From positions 46,810 to 110,809 of the forward strand of contig MNCI01004173.1 in the NCBI GenBank assembly GCA_015680685.1: 64,000 bases of DNA. Direction: 5' to 3'. Below are positions 10,878-22,843 of the stretch, piece by piece; position 1 is the stretch's first letter; each line of letters opens with the position of its first letter. The notes beneath the pieces were generated by a model. The model saw nothing but the letters and a program-made list of their open reading frames with translations. It searched no databases and was not told the origin of the DNA. The position numbers and the translations under genes were made by a program. The DNA is from Gnetum montanum (Eukaryota > Streptophyta > Gnetopsida > Gnetales > Gnetaceae).

Positions 10878-11817
10878 TGATGAGTGACGAGGTGCCCCTA
10901 CACTCAACCATACGAATATGAGTGTTCATGCACAATCTGGTTGAACTCTGTGGATAGGCTAGTTGTGGTATCTAGATAGTTACACGTTGATTGCAGTTCA
11001 CTATCTTCCCACCTGGACTAGTATTTTCTTTGTCACGTATGGTTTAGTCCAGAGTGAGGCGTATGTTGTAATCTTAAACTAGTGCTACTCCTAGAGACAA
11101 TGGAACATAATCTTGATTAAACTAATGAGCAATAGGAAATGAAGTCTAAGCTAGCCTAAGTGTGATGAGCATCTGTTCCTTAATCATCCGTACACATCTT
11201 GGACCTCGTGCATGACTACTATTGGGATTACCAAGCATAGATCCTAGGTACGCTACTGGGTTACCAAGTAGTCACACTTAAATGCTCGTGATTAAGTCGT
11301 ACTCATTCTACATTTAAAAATAGTAATAGTAAATGATGATAAAGAAATATTAACTAAGAAAACAATAAATAACAATAACAATTAAATAATTAAAACTAAG
11401 TGAATGCTGTAATGATGAAGTAATCTCAATCTTTATTTCCAATCATGTGTGTGTCCAAGTACGTCACACTTGAATAAAGGTTCCATACAATTACAAGCAT
11501 AACACTACGGGCATGCATTGGGAAAATATTCGAACTCTTGTAGGAAAAAACTGCAAGAGTCTGGCTACAACTAATTCCTAAGATACCTAAGTGTGGTGGG
11601 TGTGCACTTATTTATAGGCTAGAATAGACATTACATATACAGGGCCGTATATAGGGCCGCATATACGGGGCCTAGTATACAGGGCCTAGTATACGTAGCG
11701 GGCTTAGTATACGCAGTGGGGCTTAGTATACGGAGCCTAGTATATGCAACGGGCTTAGTATACGGGGCCTAGTATACGAGGCCTAGTATACAGGGCCTGG
11801 TTAACAACAATTCATCA
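10878..11817 (-). repeat. 3' LTR of element B
   Basis: In window orientation it starts TGATGAGTGACGAGG and ends ACAATTCATCA. It is strongly similar to 15818-16697 over its whole length except for repeat number in U3. The minus-strand TATA box (TATAAATA) is at 11608-11616. Confidence 0.85.
11636..11806 (-). promoter_or_regulatory. U3 tandem array of GTATAC units, element B
   Basis: About 11 units of GGGCCTAGTATAC with variable spacers of 0 to 8 bases. GTATAC is itself a palindrome. The array lies just upstream of the minus-strand TATA box. The other LTR has only about six units (16586-16670). It looks like a promoter or enhancer array that changes copy number. Confidence 0.65.
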
Positions 11818-11860
11818 TACCCCCACGACTAAATAACAACTCGTCCTCGAGTCAAAGAAA
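11818..11860 (-). other. Polypurine tract block of element B
   Basis: On - this reads ...CTCGAGGACGAGTTG, then GTCGTGGGGGTA next to the LTR. The same block precedes the 3' LTRs of C, D, E and G. It would prime plus-strand synthesis; the conserved part upstream of the G run may also matter. Confidence 0.65.
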
Positions 11861-11997
11861 GTGAGGAACAAGCTCAATTGATTACACAGTGGATGGGTAT
11901 GGGATTATTGACTAACCAAAAATTTATTCATGCTACAGCGGATATGACAAAAACAAAATTGGGACATAGACAGAGAATTACAAAACTTTGTTGGAAC

Positions 11998-12435
11998 TCA
12001 TGTGGGTCCTGGTGGCAGTGGCTCCTCCATGGGTGCCTTTCCTTTGTCCTATGCTTCAGGCTTCTGAGATTGATACCATTGAAGAAGCGCCTAATGTTTC
12101 TACTCTTCTATCTGAGAATTATGAGCTGTCCATGCTGATGTGCCCATGTTTGATGGAGTCGGCACTTCCCATGAACATGGCAGTTGCGGGAACACTTGAT
12201 TGGCCTTGTTATGCTATGCCGCAAATGGCTGTCATTCCTCTTCATAGGCTCGGGCCCTAACCTCTCCTCATTTTGCTTGGATAGATTATGCAGTAACAGG
12301 AGTTCCATGATGGATGCTAAATGATTGTGCCTTCTGCTCTACATGTTCTACATGAGGTCCTTGGCCTTTGCCTCCCCCAGGTTGTTCGGTTGCACCTTGA
12401 GAAGGTCCTCCTTGTTTTCTTCTTTTAGGGGCCAT
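11998..12435 (-). pseudogene. ORF3 remnant of element B (internally deleted)
   Basis: It starts MAPKRRKQGGPSQG at 12435, directly after a TATAG that resembles a splice acceptor. It ends MEEPLPPGPT-stop at 11998, which aligns with SMEEPPPLGTT-stop of element C. Only the two ends of the roughly 900-codon ORF3 remain, so a deletion of about 2.3 kb removed the middle. Several stops lie in between. Confidence 0.6.
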
Positions 12436-13730
12436 CTATAATCACACAAAGATCAATTGTTAGTAAGGCTATTGAAAAAAGTTCAATGATTTCATACCTT
12501 ACTCATTGCCTTTAATAAATGTTGAATTCTTTGCTTAGTGTGATTTTAGAGTTAGAAATGTTTTCAAGGAAGTTGCCCTAAAAGTTTAATGTCAGACCTA
12601 GTTTGTTTAGGTGACACATAAAAGGACCTGGTTTTGAGGAACGTTTGATAAAATGATGACAAAGAAAAGAATAGATTTGACAATGAAGTACTTGGAGGGT
12701 ATAAGATGATGTGGTGGTGTGCAACAAGTACAAATTACAAAAGTCACGCAAGTGGGTCCTCCCCAAAGCAGGTTTTAACCTATATGCCCTTGCGTAACCA
12801 CACCTTAAGATGTCTGTAGGCTTTAGAAGGGTTAAATGTAATCTATACCGATGCAACAAAACACACACATGTTAATACCATCATGATGAGATATGAATTC
12901 AATGCTATACAAGACACAAGTCACAATTACAAGAACAACGAGATGAGATGAATCGGAGAAGGGATTGTAGAGATTGGGACATGAGGTAACTGACTCAGAG
13001 CACAATGAATCCTATGTGTAAAGCATGATTAAGGTGTCACTAACCCATCGCTCAAAAATTAGGACCAAGTCTATTCCTCTAATCAGTGACATCGCATTAT
13101 TTTTTCCCAATGATAGACAACAATAAGAGCACCATGACAGCAAGGTGTACAATCACTTGGCATTTTGTTCAAGGGAGGAGTCATTCAGAATTGCTTTGTA
13201 GCTTTTTAATCTTGATCTTTTCTTTTTTCTTCTTCTTTTTTTTTGAATGTTTAATCTAGAGAAGCCACCAACCTTCAGGCATGGGTGCATGTCTTTCCAG
13301 TGGGACCCCCTGGAATAGCATTGAGTTTCCTTGATTGTGTGCCTTTTGATTACTCTTGCTCCCATTTTTCGTTAGATCTACAAGGATCTTAGTACAACCA
13401 AGCTACATGATAGCACCTATAGATGTCATCAAAGAGAATCCACAAGTTTTCTTGATGTCACACCTTGGCCATTCCCTCTTAGTCCATCATTTTTCACGCT
13501 GGGCATAATGAGCACAAAATTACTTTTAAGTTTCATGATGACAAGAATATCATCGTACCCAGAGTAGAACCTCTTATTAATAGAATGGTTGGGTNCGAGT
13601 CACATGAGTGTTTTATTCGTATATGAGATTACTCATAAAAAGATAAAAAGACAAAAAGATAAAACAATAAATTAAAAAGTGAAAAACTGGAAAACCAAAA
13701 AGTTGAAAAATTAAAGAAATAGAAAAACAT
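12436..13730 (-). other. Spacer between gag and ORF3, element B
   Basis: Non-coding. Parts match the spacer between integrase and ORF3 in A and E, so the pol deletion joined gag to this spacer. It contains the conserved stem-loop at 12745-12796. A single N lies at 13595. No open frame is convincing. Confidence 0.6.
12745..12796 (-). promoter_or_regulatory. Conserved stem-loop, element B copy
   Basis: On - the arms are TACGCAAG and CTTGCGTG, followed inward by GGG and CCC with one unpaired A. The loop contains CCTGCTTTGGGGAGGA. Copies with compensating stem changes lie in elements A, C and E. Confidence 0.7.
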
Positions 13731-15676
13731 TTATTAATTCTGTGTTGTTAGAATGGAGGATACCCCCCATAACTAAATGGTTGAGCATGGCTAGAATTAA
13801 TAAATGGAAGGTGGGAATCCTTGCATGTTGAAAATATTGGGACCTGGTCATACTTACCCCATTGGGGTTCACACAGTTGATTAGAGTTGACATAGTGGGG
13901 AAAGTTATGAGATGTAGAGTTGACATAGTGGGGAAAGTTATGAGATGTGGTTAATTTATAAGGAATTGACCCACTATCGTACTTGTGACCGTAAGATGGT
14001 ATGCAAGGATCAACATGTCTCCCTATGTGGCAGTATTCATTAGGCCCCATGGTGGTCCAGATAGAGTAACGTGAGGCGTTGGGTTCGAAGAAAAAGATGC
14101 ACCACAGTGTTGGATTTATGCTGAGTTGATGGATGCAGTGGTTTCTGAATTGTGGTGTCCCTTTCGACGGTCACGTCTAAAGAAGGGACGCCTTCAATGT
14201 TGTGAAGGGCCTCCATTGCTATTGATAGTAGCAGCATAATTAATGTTTACGGGTTGGTGCTGTGGTGCAAAATCTTCTAGCATAGCTGGTGGTGATGTAG
14301 AAGGGGGTGAAGTATGAGAATATTGAGGTTGAGGAGAAGTGTAAGGCACATGAGGTGGTGATCTTGTTGGAGAGGACATGGGTGGATAGTACTTGGGAGA
14401 ATGATAACGATGAGGTGAGGTAGAGGATGCTGATCATGTTGAAGAAATAGGGTGTTGAACATAATAAGCATTTGGCGTTGGGACATANNNNNNNNNNNNN
14501 NNNNNNNNNNNNNNNNNNNNNNNNNNNNNNNNNNNNNNNNNNNNNNNNNNNNNNNNNNNNNNNNNNNNNNNNNNNNNNNNNNNNNNNNNNNNNNNNNNNN
14601 NNNNNNNNNNNNNNNNNNNNNNNNNNNNNNNNNNNNNNNNNNNNNNNNNNNNNNNNNNNNNNNNNNNNNNNNNNNNNNNNNNNNNNNNNNNNNNNNNNNN
14701 NNNNNNNNNNNNNNNNNNNNNNNNNNNNNNNNNNNNNNNNNNNNNNNNNNNNNNNNNNNNNNNNNNNNNNNNNNNNNNNNNNNNNNNNNNNNNNNNNNNN
14801 NNNNNNNNNNNNNNNNNNNNNNNNNNNNNNNNNNNNNNNNNNNNNNNNNNNNNNNNNNNNNNNNNNNNNNNNNNNNNNNNNNNNNNNNNNNNNNNNNNNN
14901 NNNNNNNNNNNNNNNNNNNNNNNNNNNNNNNNNNNNNNNNNNNNNNNNNNNNNNNNNNNNNNNNNNNNNNNNNNNNNNNNNNNNNNNNNNNNNNNNNNNN
15001 NNNNNNNNNNNNNNNNNNNNNNNTACATTAGAGTTTCCTCGAAGAACCCATGGCCTGGGCAGTTGTTTAACAGTGCATAATATCTTTCTAAGGCCATGTC
15101 CAAGGGTTCATGTTGCACTTGTTTCCATTCTTGGATTTGTCTCCTCAAGGCTGACACTCTCACATTGGTTTGATATCTTTCATTGAAGAGTTCTACCATT
15201 ATCGGCCAACATCGAATTGATTTTGGTTTTAACGACCTATACCATACTTTTGCTTGGCCAACGAGTGTAAGAGGAAAGAACTTAAGTTTTTGCCACCCAT
15301 TATCAATATTATTCCATGTATAGGCATCGTAGAAGGCTTGTAAATGTTTTTGCAGATCTAAATCATAGCCTCCTGAAAACTTGGGAAAGTTGTTTAAATC
15401 AAGCATGGGTAAACAACTTTCCTTACGATGCCTGCGGGCTATTCGAACAGCCTCTTGTATTTCCATTAAGCTTGTAGTGGCCAGTAGGGGTTCATCGTCA
15501 CTAGGTATGTTATGCAGTTGTGAGTTGGAACAATGTTGTTTGTGTTGATGCTCATAAGAGACCCCTACATCAAATTGGGTACTCCAAACTTCATCTTTAT
15601 TATCATATAATTTGTTGGTTCTCCAATGAGTTGCTCTACTAGTTGTTGCGTTGTCATAGTCTTGTGAGAGAGACAT
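13731..15676 (-). pseudogene. Gag of element B (with assembly gap)
   Basis: It starts MSLSQDYDNATTSRATHW at 15676. The region DEPLLATTSLMEIQE, PKFSGGYDLDLQ and HLQAFYDAYTW matches A and C. It continues VELFNERYQTNVRVSALRRQ and HEPLDMALERYYALL, the conserved retrotransposon gag core. This part is open and is the best preserved gag here. The C-terminal nucleocapsid part falls in the gap 14488-15023. The Pro/Tyr-rich tail continues to about 13731 with stops. An apparent single long frame across the gap is not real evidence of continuity. Confidence 0.75.
14488..15023. other. Assembly gap (N run)
   Basis: 536 N within the gag of element B. The true size is unknown. Confidence 1.
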
Positions 15677-15798
15677 GGTTGTGAACCGTGTGTGACTTAA
15701 TTGAATTGAATTTAATTAATTTTTTTTCTAAAGGATATATTGTTAATACCTGTTACAGCGATCTTGTATGATATAACTACTCTAGATAACTAGCACCA

Positions 15799-15816
15799 TC
15801 CCTGGCAACGGTGCCA
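15799..15816 (-). other. Primer-binding site of element B (tRNA-Asp type)
   Basis: On - it reads TGGCACCGTTGCCAGGGA, one base from the LTR. It is the closest match in the window to the tRNA-Asp 3' end. Confidence 0.85.
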
Positions 15817-15817
15817 A

Positions 15818-16697
15818 TGATGATCGGCAAGGTACCCCTACACTCAACCATACGAATACGAGTGTTCACGCACAATCTGGTCGAACACCATGGACAAGCT
15901 AGTTGTGGTATCTAGATAGTTACACGTTAATCACAATTCGCTGTCTTCCCACCTGGACTAGTATTTGCTTTGTCATGTATGGTTTAGTCCAGAGTGAGGC
16001 GTATGATGTGATCCTAAATTAGTGCTACTCCTAGAGACAATGGAACATAATCTTGATTAAACTAATGAGCAATAGGAAATGAAGTCTAAGCTAGCCTAAG
16101 TGCAATGAGCATCTGTTCCTTAATCATCTGTACACATCTTGGACCTCATGCACAACTACTATTGGGATTACCAAGCGTAGATCCTAGGTACGCTACTGGG
16201 TTACCAAGTAGTCACACTTAAATGCTCGTGATTAAGTCATACTCATTCCACATTTAACAACATGAATAGTAAATGATGATAAGGAAATATTAAGTAAGAA
16301 AATAATAAATAATGATAATAATTAACAATAATAATTAAATAATTAAAACTAAGTGAATGCTGCAATGATGAAGTAATCTCGATCTTTATTTCTGATCATG
16401 TGCGTGTCCAAGTACATCACACTCGAATAAAGGTTCTGTACAATTACAAGCATCACACTGTGGGCATGCACTGGGAAAATATTCTAACTCTTGCAGGAAC
16501 AAATTGCAAGAGTCTAGCTACAACTAATTCCTAAGATACCTAAGTGCGGTGGATGCACGCTTATTTATAGGCTAGAATAGACGTTGCGTATACAGGGCCT
16601 AGTATACGTAGCGGGCCTAGTATACACATCGGGCTTAGTATACAGGGCCTAGTATACGAGGCCTAGTATATGGGGCCTGGTTAACCACGATTCATGA
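15818..16697 (-). repeat. 5' LTR of element B
   Basis: Similar throughout to 10878-11817; shorter by about 60 bases, explained by fewer GTATAC units. The outer end reads TTCATGA instead of TTCATCA, a point change. Confidence 0.85.
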
Positions 16698-16702
16698 CCA
16701 AT

Positions 16703-18060
16703 GAAGTACCATGTTAGAGCTATTTAATGATAAATACCAGACATACTCTAGAGTTTCTAATCTAAGAAGGTAAATCCAAGGTTGGAAACAGGGAACACAT
16801 GAGCCCTTGGATGCCGCCATGGGTAGATACTATTTACTCTTACACCGATGCCCTAGTCATGGTTATTTTTAGAGGGAACAACTTCACCACATCATAGATG
16901 GACTTAGAAAAGAAACCAAAAGAACTCTTGGGTTGTATTCCCAAGGAAGATTGTTTGAACTAAGAGCTTATCAGATCTAAAGGCTAATTGAGTAGGTAGC
17001 AAAAGAAGAAGGTGAGTTAGAAAAAAGGGAAAGTGTAAAAGAGTATAATAGGGACCCTTCCATTAGAAAATGAGAGGTTCAATTTTGTGATGAGGGGTCA
17101 TCACTCGATGAAGTGGTGAATAGGAAAACCTTGCCCATCCAAAAATTTGTTTTTGATATTTTGGCAGAGGTTGATAAATTATGGGACTCTTTGGATGAAA
17201 AATTTCAAGTTGCTATGAAGATTACCAAAGAATCCAAAGAGCAAAATAGTGATCATAACTACAGGAGGCAAAAAGAAGTTGAATGTGCCTACCAAAGAGG
17301 TAAGGGCAAGGCTATAGTTGTAGAGGAAGTTGTGGAAATTGACTTTGATGATGAAATTGGTTGTGAAATTTGTTAACAAAAACATTCAAAGGGTTGTTGC
17401 CCTATGGTGTTACACTTACAAGAGTTTGGGGTGTATGCATTGAATCCTTGACTAGCACATAGGCAAGCACCTAGAAAATTGTCTTATCCTCAAGGCAATC
17501 CAAGGTAGTTCCACCAACAAAAACAAGCTTACTACCTAAGTGGAGATCCTCCATAACTTTATGAGCAATACCAACAATGGTACCAATCACAATTGTGGGG
17601 AATGCCATGCCAAGGCAGCAGTACCCTTATAGGCAATTAGATCCATATGGGTACTATATTCAGCAACTTGTCTCTCCAAGAAGTTTTGCAAGTCATACCT
17701 CATTTTAGCATCACTATTACCCTCTAGAGTACCACCAAACACATTCACCATCTACTTGAGGGAAAAACCTATATGCATACCATTCTCTACATTCATCTGC
17801 ACACATACCCCCACCTTCAACCTAGTTACCTCCTGCTCCATCCATGTAGAATGAGATTCCTCCATAGCTGCTACAAGGGCTTTACACTTAGAACTAGCTT
17901 TCCAGCTAAATGGTTTGAACAATCAATCTAGAAAAAGACCCTTCTTTCGACCCAATAGTGCTTTCCAACCCTCATAACCTAGTATGGTTAATCATCTTAC
18001 ATCTCTAATACCCTCATCCTCTACATCAAATACCTTCAAGTGCCCTTCAAACTAAATGTC
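16703..18060 (+). pseudogene. Gag C-terminal part and linker of element A
   Basis: Continuation of the gag interrupted by element B. Recognisable are GTHEPLDAAMGRYYSL-like sequence, then a basic and acidic stretch open at 17113-17376 (ESKEQNSDHNYRRQKEVE, KGKAIVVEEVVEID). A nucleocapsid motif GCEIC-stop-QKHSKGCCPMVLHL follows near 17362-17421, matching the Cys-X2-Cys...Cys...His pattern of the other copies. After it comes a Tyr/Pro/Gln-rich linker with PYPQGNP. Stops and frame changes are frequent. Confidence 0.7.
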
Positions 18061-19030
18061 ACCTTGGTTTTGCACTATGATGCTAACTCATGCTAGTTTT
18101 GATTGGATCAAGGTTGAAAATCTTCCCACAAAAGATCTAACCTAATAAGTCCACTCATTTACCTACAGATCATTAGACATGAGCCATGTAAGGCTCTTCT
18201 TAACTCAAGTTTTGGAGTTAATCTCATCTCTCAAGACATGTACAAGGCCTAGAACATACCACCTCTCAAGAAGAGCAACATCCATCTAGAATTGGCAAAT
18301 TAGTCAATTACTATTCCTCTGGGATTAGTAGAGGACATTATGACCACAATTTGTGGGTGGTCCTATCATACTCATTTTTTTGTGATCAAGGTTAAAAACT
18401 ACAAAAATGACTTCTTCATCATTATGGGAAGAGCTTGGTTAAGCACGATTGATGCATGTATGAGCATAAAGGATCTCTCTCTAAAAATATTCAAAGAAAA
18501 TGAATTGGGAAAGATAGAGAAGAAGCATATTCCATGCATTATGTATAGCAATAATGGGTGCAATTGTGTGCAAAAGATTTGGTCCATCAAAAGTACACAC
18601 ATTAAAGCATGCAGTTAGTGTGTATTAGAAATCAATATTGAAAGGTGTTTGTATGTAGTAGCTACAAAACAAGAGGGCACCCAATGGCTGATAGCTAACT
18701 TAGATAGCAGCACAGTATGCCTGGAACCAATTGAAAGCCTAACATGTGCTTATGTTGAAGGCATGGATAAACTTGAACAAGTTCATTCCCAACTCTCTGA
18801 TGAAGATGGTGATACTTGTTGGAGAGAGTTGGAAATCCCTGATAACTTCAAGTAGGAGCCCCTAAGGCTAAAACATTTACTAGCCAGCATGGAATATGCA
18901 TTTTTTCAATATGGAAAATCAATCATAATTAATGCCAAAATTGCTCCTAAAAAAAAAAGAAAAGCTATTAAAGGTGGTTAACAAATGGCCAATAACCTTT
19001 TCTTGGTTATATCTTGAGCTAACAGGAATC
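18061..19030 (+). pseudogene. Protease of element A and linker
   Basis: Retropepsin fold remnant. The active-site segment reads RLFLTQVLELIS-like in one frame and LLNSSFGVNLIS in the neighbouring homologous frame, so the catalytic Asp is Asn here. The part after it (TICGW, then FFIIMGRAWLSTIDA) is open at 18340-18618 and aligns with Z and E. A second open segment, 18649-18855 (LVATKQEGTQWL-like, here VVATKQEGTQWL), is the protease-RT linker also seen in Z and E. It is dead because of the active site and stops. Confidence 0.7.
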
Positions 19031-19740
19031 AATCCAAGGATATGCCAGCATCGCATTTACACCAACCCAGCCATGAAGCTTAGAAGGTAGCTTTAGAGGT
19101 AGCTAAAACCCAAATTGAAGTAGATCATCAAGGAGGAAATTGAACAATTCCTAAAGGTAGGGTTCATCTATCCCATAATGAATAGTGAGTGGGTTAGCCG
19201 TAATTGTGCCAAAGAAAGATGGCAAATGGTGGGTCTGCATCGACTTTAGGCTATTGAATATGGAAACATTTAAAGATCATTTTTCATTGCCATTTGTGGA
19301 TCAAGTGTTGGAAACCATATCTAGGCATTATTATTATAGCTTCTTGGATGGTTATAGTGGCTATAACCAAATCCAAATTGCACCAGAAGATCAAGCCAAG
19401 ACAACATTCACAAGTCCTTGGGGGACTTTTGCATATTGTAAGATGCCATTTGATCTATGCAATGGCCCTACAACATTTCAACACATGGTCCTTAGTATTA
19501 TCCAACAATAGATTGGTAATGGTGTGGAAGTATTCATGGTTGACTTTTCCACCTATGGAGCTACATTTGAGTAAGCCTTGGACCACCTTGAGCAAGTACT
19601 GAAGATATGTGTTGAATCAAATCTGTGGCTTAACTGGAAAAAGAGCTGTCTTATGGTCCTAGAAAGCATTGTACTAGGGTATAGAATCACTCATGCAAGG
19701 TTTCAGGTAGACACAAAAAAGATAAGGATCATCTAAGAAA
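19031..19740 (+). pseudogene. Reverse transcriptase of element A
   Basis: Athila-type RT. It begins at RICQHRIYTNPAMK, then IVPKKDGKWWVCIDFRLLN (open from 19185), KDHFSLPFVDQVLETI, YYSFLDGYSGYNQIQIAPED and SPWGTFAYCKMPF. The catalytic box is FMVD at 19533-19544, where FMDD is normal in this lineage, so one metal-binding Asp is lost. A stop precedes the box (TAG for CAA in QQQIG) and another follows (TAA in FEQALDHLE). It would be inactive for both reasons. Confidence 0.85.
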
Positions 19741-19949
19741 TAACACGCCAGCTAGAGACAGTTAAAGATGTTTGTTCATTCCTTGGACACAATGGCTACC
19801 ACCAGTGATTCATAGAGAATTTCTCTAAGATTGCAAAACTATTGGTAGAGCTTATAAAGAAAGATGCACCTTTCATCTAGACCAAGGAATGTGAACATGA
19901 ATTCCAATAGTTAAAGGAGAAACTCATAGAAACACCAATCCTACGAGCA

Positions 19950-20350
19950 CTAGGCTAGTCTAGATCCTTCTACATCATGACGGATGCATCTAATTATGCC
20001 TTAGGAGTAGTGCTCATGTAGATGGATGATAAGAAATGCCCATACTACATTCACTACATGAGTTGAAGCATTGTGGGAGCATAATTAAATTACACCACCA
20101 TGAAAAAAATAATGGTTGCGGTGTACACTCTGGAAAAGTTCAGGTACTATGTGCTTCGCTACAAAGTATTTGTGCATATGGACCATAGTGCAATTTTCTT
20201 CCTTATGAACAAGCCAACGGTGAGCCCTTGTATCATATAGTGGCTCATGATCTTACAGGAATTTAATCTCACAATGGTAGATCCAAAAGGAACTGAGAAT
20301 GCGGTCACTGACCACCTCTCTTACTTAAGATGGGATAATAAAGAGGAGGA
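19950..20350 (+). pseudogene. RNase H of element A
   Basis: Retroviral-type RNase H. It starts FYIMTDASNYALGVVLM with the catalytic Asp in TDAS. It continues YYIHYMS, MVAVYTLEKFRYYVL and KVFVHMDHSAI; VHTDHSAI is usual, so Thr is Met but the Asp remains. Several stops lie at former Gln or Trp codons. It lies directly between RT and integrase, as in the family. Confidence 0.75.
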
Positions 20351-20489
20351 GAGCTTGCTCTTTGATTAGTTTCTAGAAAATCTCCTCTTTACAAGAGTAA
20401 TAAATGACCAAACACCCATAAAAACAACCTGGTATAATGGAATCCTCATTTACCTTCTCACTAAGAAGATGCCATAAGATTTTGACTTA

Positions 20490-21645
20490 AAAAAGAAACA
20501 AAAATTCCTTAATTGGACCAAATACTTCATAGAAATCAATGGACACCTCTACAAGGTGTGCATTGATGGCCTGATTCATTGGTGTGTCCTTGATGAAGAT
20601 CAATTGCATGTTCTCTAGGAGCCTAATGAAGGACCTTGTGGAGGCCACTATGCAAGGAGATGCATAGCCATAAATATCTTGATGGTAGGATACTATTGGC
20701 CTATAATCTTCAGGGATGTCCACTAGTTTGTCCAATCTTTTGAACATTATCAATAAGATGGGGGGATGAATGCTCGCATGGAAGGTCCTCAATAGTGGAT
20801 TCAACCACTAGAACCTTTTGACATATGGGGCATTGACTTCATGGATCCCATCACACCCATGTCCAATGGAAAGGCATATATTATCGTAGCAGTTGACTAC
20901 CGCACAAAATGAACGGAAGCAGCAGCCATTACTAATTGTACATCATCCACTATTGCTAGATTTATACAACAAAATATTGTAAATAGGTATGGCATGCCAT
21001 GTGCACTAATTTTTGACAATGGAGCACTTAGGGGTTGGACATAAATTAGCAACATCCTACCACTCCCAAGCCAATGATTAAGCAGAGGCAACCAACTGGG
21101 AGATCACAAAAATACTAACATGAATCATTAGCAAATATAGGAAAGATTGGAGTACAAAACTTAATGATGTTGTCTAGGCTTACCGTTCAACATGGAAACC
21201 TCCTATTGGCTACTCTCCTTATGAGTTGATGTATGGAAAGCTTCCAATGCTCCTAATTCAATTCGAGCTTCATACACTCTCAACATCGTGTGATCTAAAT
21301 CTTGACCTAAGTTTAGCATAGAAAGAAAGATTGATCAACCTGAATGTGCTAGATGAAAATTGATTAGTGGCCCTATCTTTGAATGAGGTGCACAAGGCAC
21401 TCAACAAGAAACATCATGACCTTAGAATAAGGAAACTAAAACTTCAACCAGGAGATAAGGTCCTCTATTGGAACCCCACACATGTACTCCAGAAGGAAAA
21501 ATTTCAAAGATTATGGGAGGGACCTTATATAATTAACCAAACCTTTCCCTCTAGGGCCATGTTGATCTACAAGCCTAAAAGCCCAAATAAAAAGTAGTTG
21601 GTCAACATTCAACAAGTAAAACCTTTCCTCAAACCAAGATAGGCC
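20490..21645 (+). pseudogene. Integrase of element A
   Basis: The zinc finger keeps GPCGGHYARRC and YYWP, but its Cys pair is lost: SFEHYQ here against ACDHCQ in E. The core reads [12 protein letters not shown] (first Asp), then [19 protein letters not shown] (second Asp) and AEATNWEI (Glu). A frame change lies before HTTPKP-like sequence, and stops include TAG for CAA. The C-terminal domain at 21367-21597 is open: LNEVHKALNKKHHDLRIRK, QPGDKVLYWN and LWEGPYIINQTF, the GPY/F-like module. The segment ends near KPFLKPR-stop. Confidence 0.8.
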
Positions 21646-22208
21646 AGTGCAACTATCACCTTGATGGATGGACAACCACGCTCCATTTTTCAGATCTCCT
21701 CCTTCCAACTTAGTCATGGGGGAGATGGCCATTTGTGCTGACAATCCATATGGCTTCTTAGTTTTTCTATTTTTTGTTTTCCATGTTTTTTATTTTACAA
21801 GCTATTTATTTTACAAATTTTTTATTTTTGATTTTCAAATTTTTGGATGGTTTATGCTTAATGTTGTGATTGTGGATGTCTGGTTTCTATTTTTGAATTT
21901 CGATATGTGATGACTATGAAATATTTTATTTTTCATGGAACAAGCAGTGAGTCCACATCATCCACTCATCCAATAAACTCTATGATTTTTCTTATTCTTG
22001 GAATTTGAGGTCCCTTCCATTAAAAAAACTCCTAATTAATCGGTGACCTTAGTAGTTCCAAAATTAGGAAGGATTTAAAGGTTTGTAAAGGGTATGAATT
22101 CAAGGAAACTCAATAGTCTTTGTACTCTTCTACTTGCTTGAGTGCTTGAGTGTTTTTCACAGACTTCTTACCGTTCCATCCCACTCATTAATAGGAAGTA
22201 ATAATGTC

Positions 22209-22378
22209 TTTGCATGGTGTGGTTCCCATCCAAAAATTCCAAAAAGAAAAACAATGGAAATTCAAAGCACACCCCTTAGACATAATAAACTAATAAGTCT
22301 TTGCATGGTGTGGTTCGCATCTAAAAATTCAAAAAAAATGATGGGAATTCAAAGTGCACCCCTTAGACAAATAAATGG
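22209..22378 (+). repeat. Tandem duplication in the A spacer, about 90-bp unit
   Basis: Two units start CTTTGCATGGTGTGGTTC and end near CACCCCTTAGACA. Element E carries the same pair at about 56157-56330, so the duplication predates their split. Confidence 0.7.
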
Positions 22379-22843
22379 ATTACAAGCACTGGTTATGGGA
22401 CTAGAAAGACATGCATCCATGCTCTAAGGTCCCCTCTAACTAAGGCCCTCTCTTACTTCCTACTTCTCTCTTTTCTTCTCCTTATGGAATGGTGGTTGTT
22501 GTGTGGAAGCACTCTCATGTCTCATGCTAGTGGATTGATCTTCGAGTGGTAATGTGAAGTCACTAAAAGTAGCTGGTTTTGGTGTGGACTAAGGATGGAT
22601 CTTTTTAGGTCATTTTAAACATAAATTCCACAAGGGACTTCTTATGACCTCAATTTGGAATTCCATTTCACCTTCTTTTTCATCCATCCATGTTGCCATA
22701 ACTTACCTCACTGCTGAGTTCTATGTTATGATCTATGTCTTGGTCTGATGTGTTTGAATTTTTGGTTAGATTCTTTTTGGTTGGTCCTTAACTTTTCATG
22801 ACCTTTAATCAACTATGGAGCCCATGGACTCCTTAGTTGAGGT

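Larger units (their letters stand above)
10878..16697 (-). mobile_element. Element B: pol-less Athila-like element with both LTRs
   Basis: Read on -, it has a 5' LTR (15818-16697), PBS, gag, spacer and a short ORF3 remnant, then the G-rich PPT block and 3' LTR (10878-11817). The 5-bp CCAAT duplication flanks it. There is no protease, RT, RNase H or integrase. The gag-spacer junction near 13731 matches that of element C, so both come from one non-autonomous lineage that must have used enzymes supplied in trans. A 536-base run of N lies within gag. Confidence 0.8.

Noticed and set aside
14452-15186. Open frames on + across the same region
   Set aside because: They consist mostly of N and lie antisense to the gag of element B.
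14240-15676. A single 478-codon protein on -
   Set aside because: It crosses 536 N. Only 15676-15024 is supported as gag; the part beyond the gap is in an uncertain frame.
15799-15816. tRNA gene
   Set aside because: Only the 18 bases complementary to the tRNA-Asp 3' end are present, next to an LTR; it is a primer-binding site.
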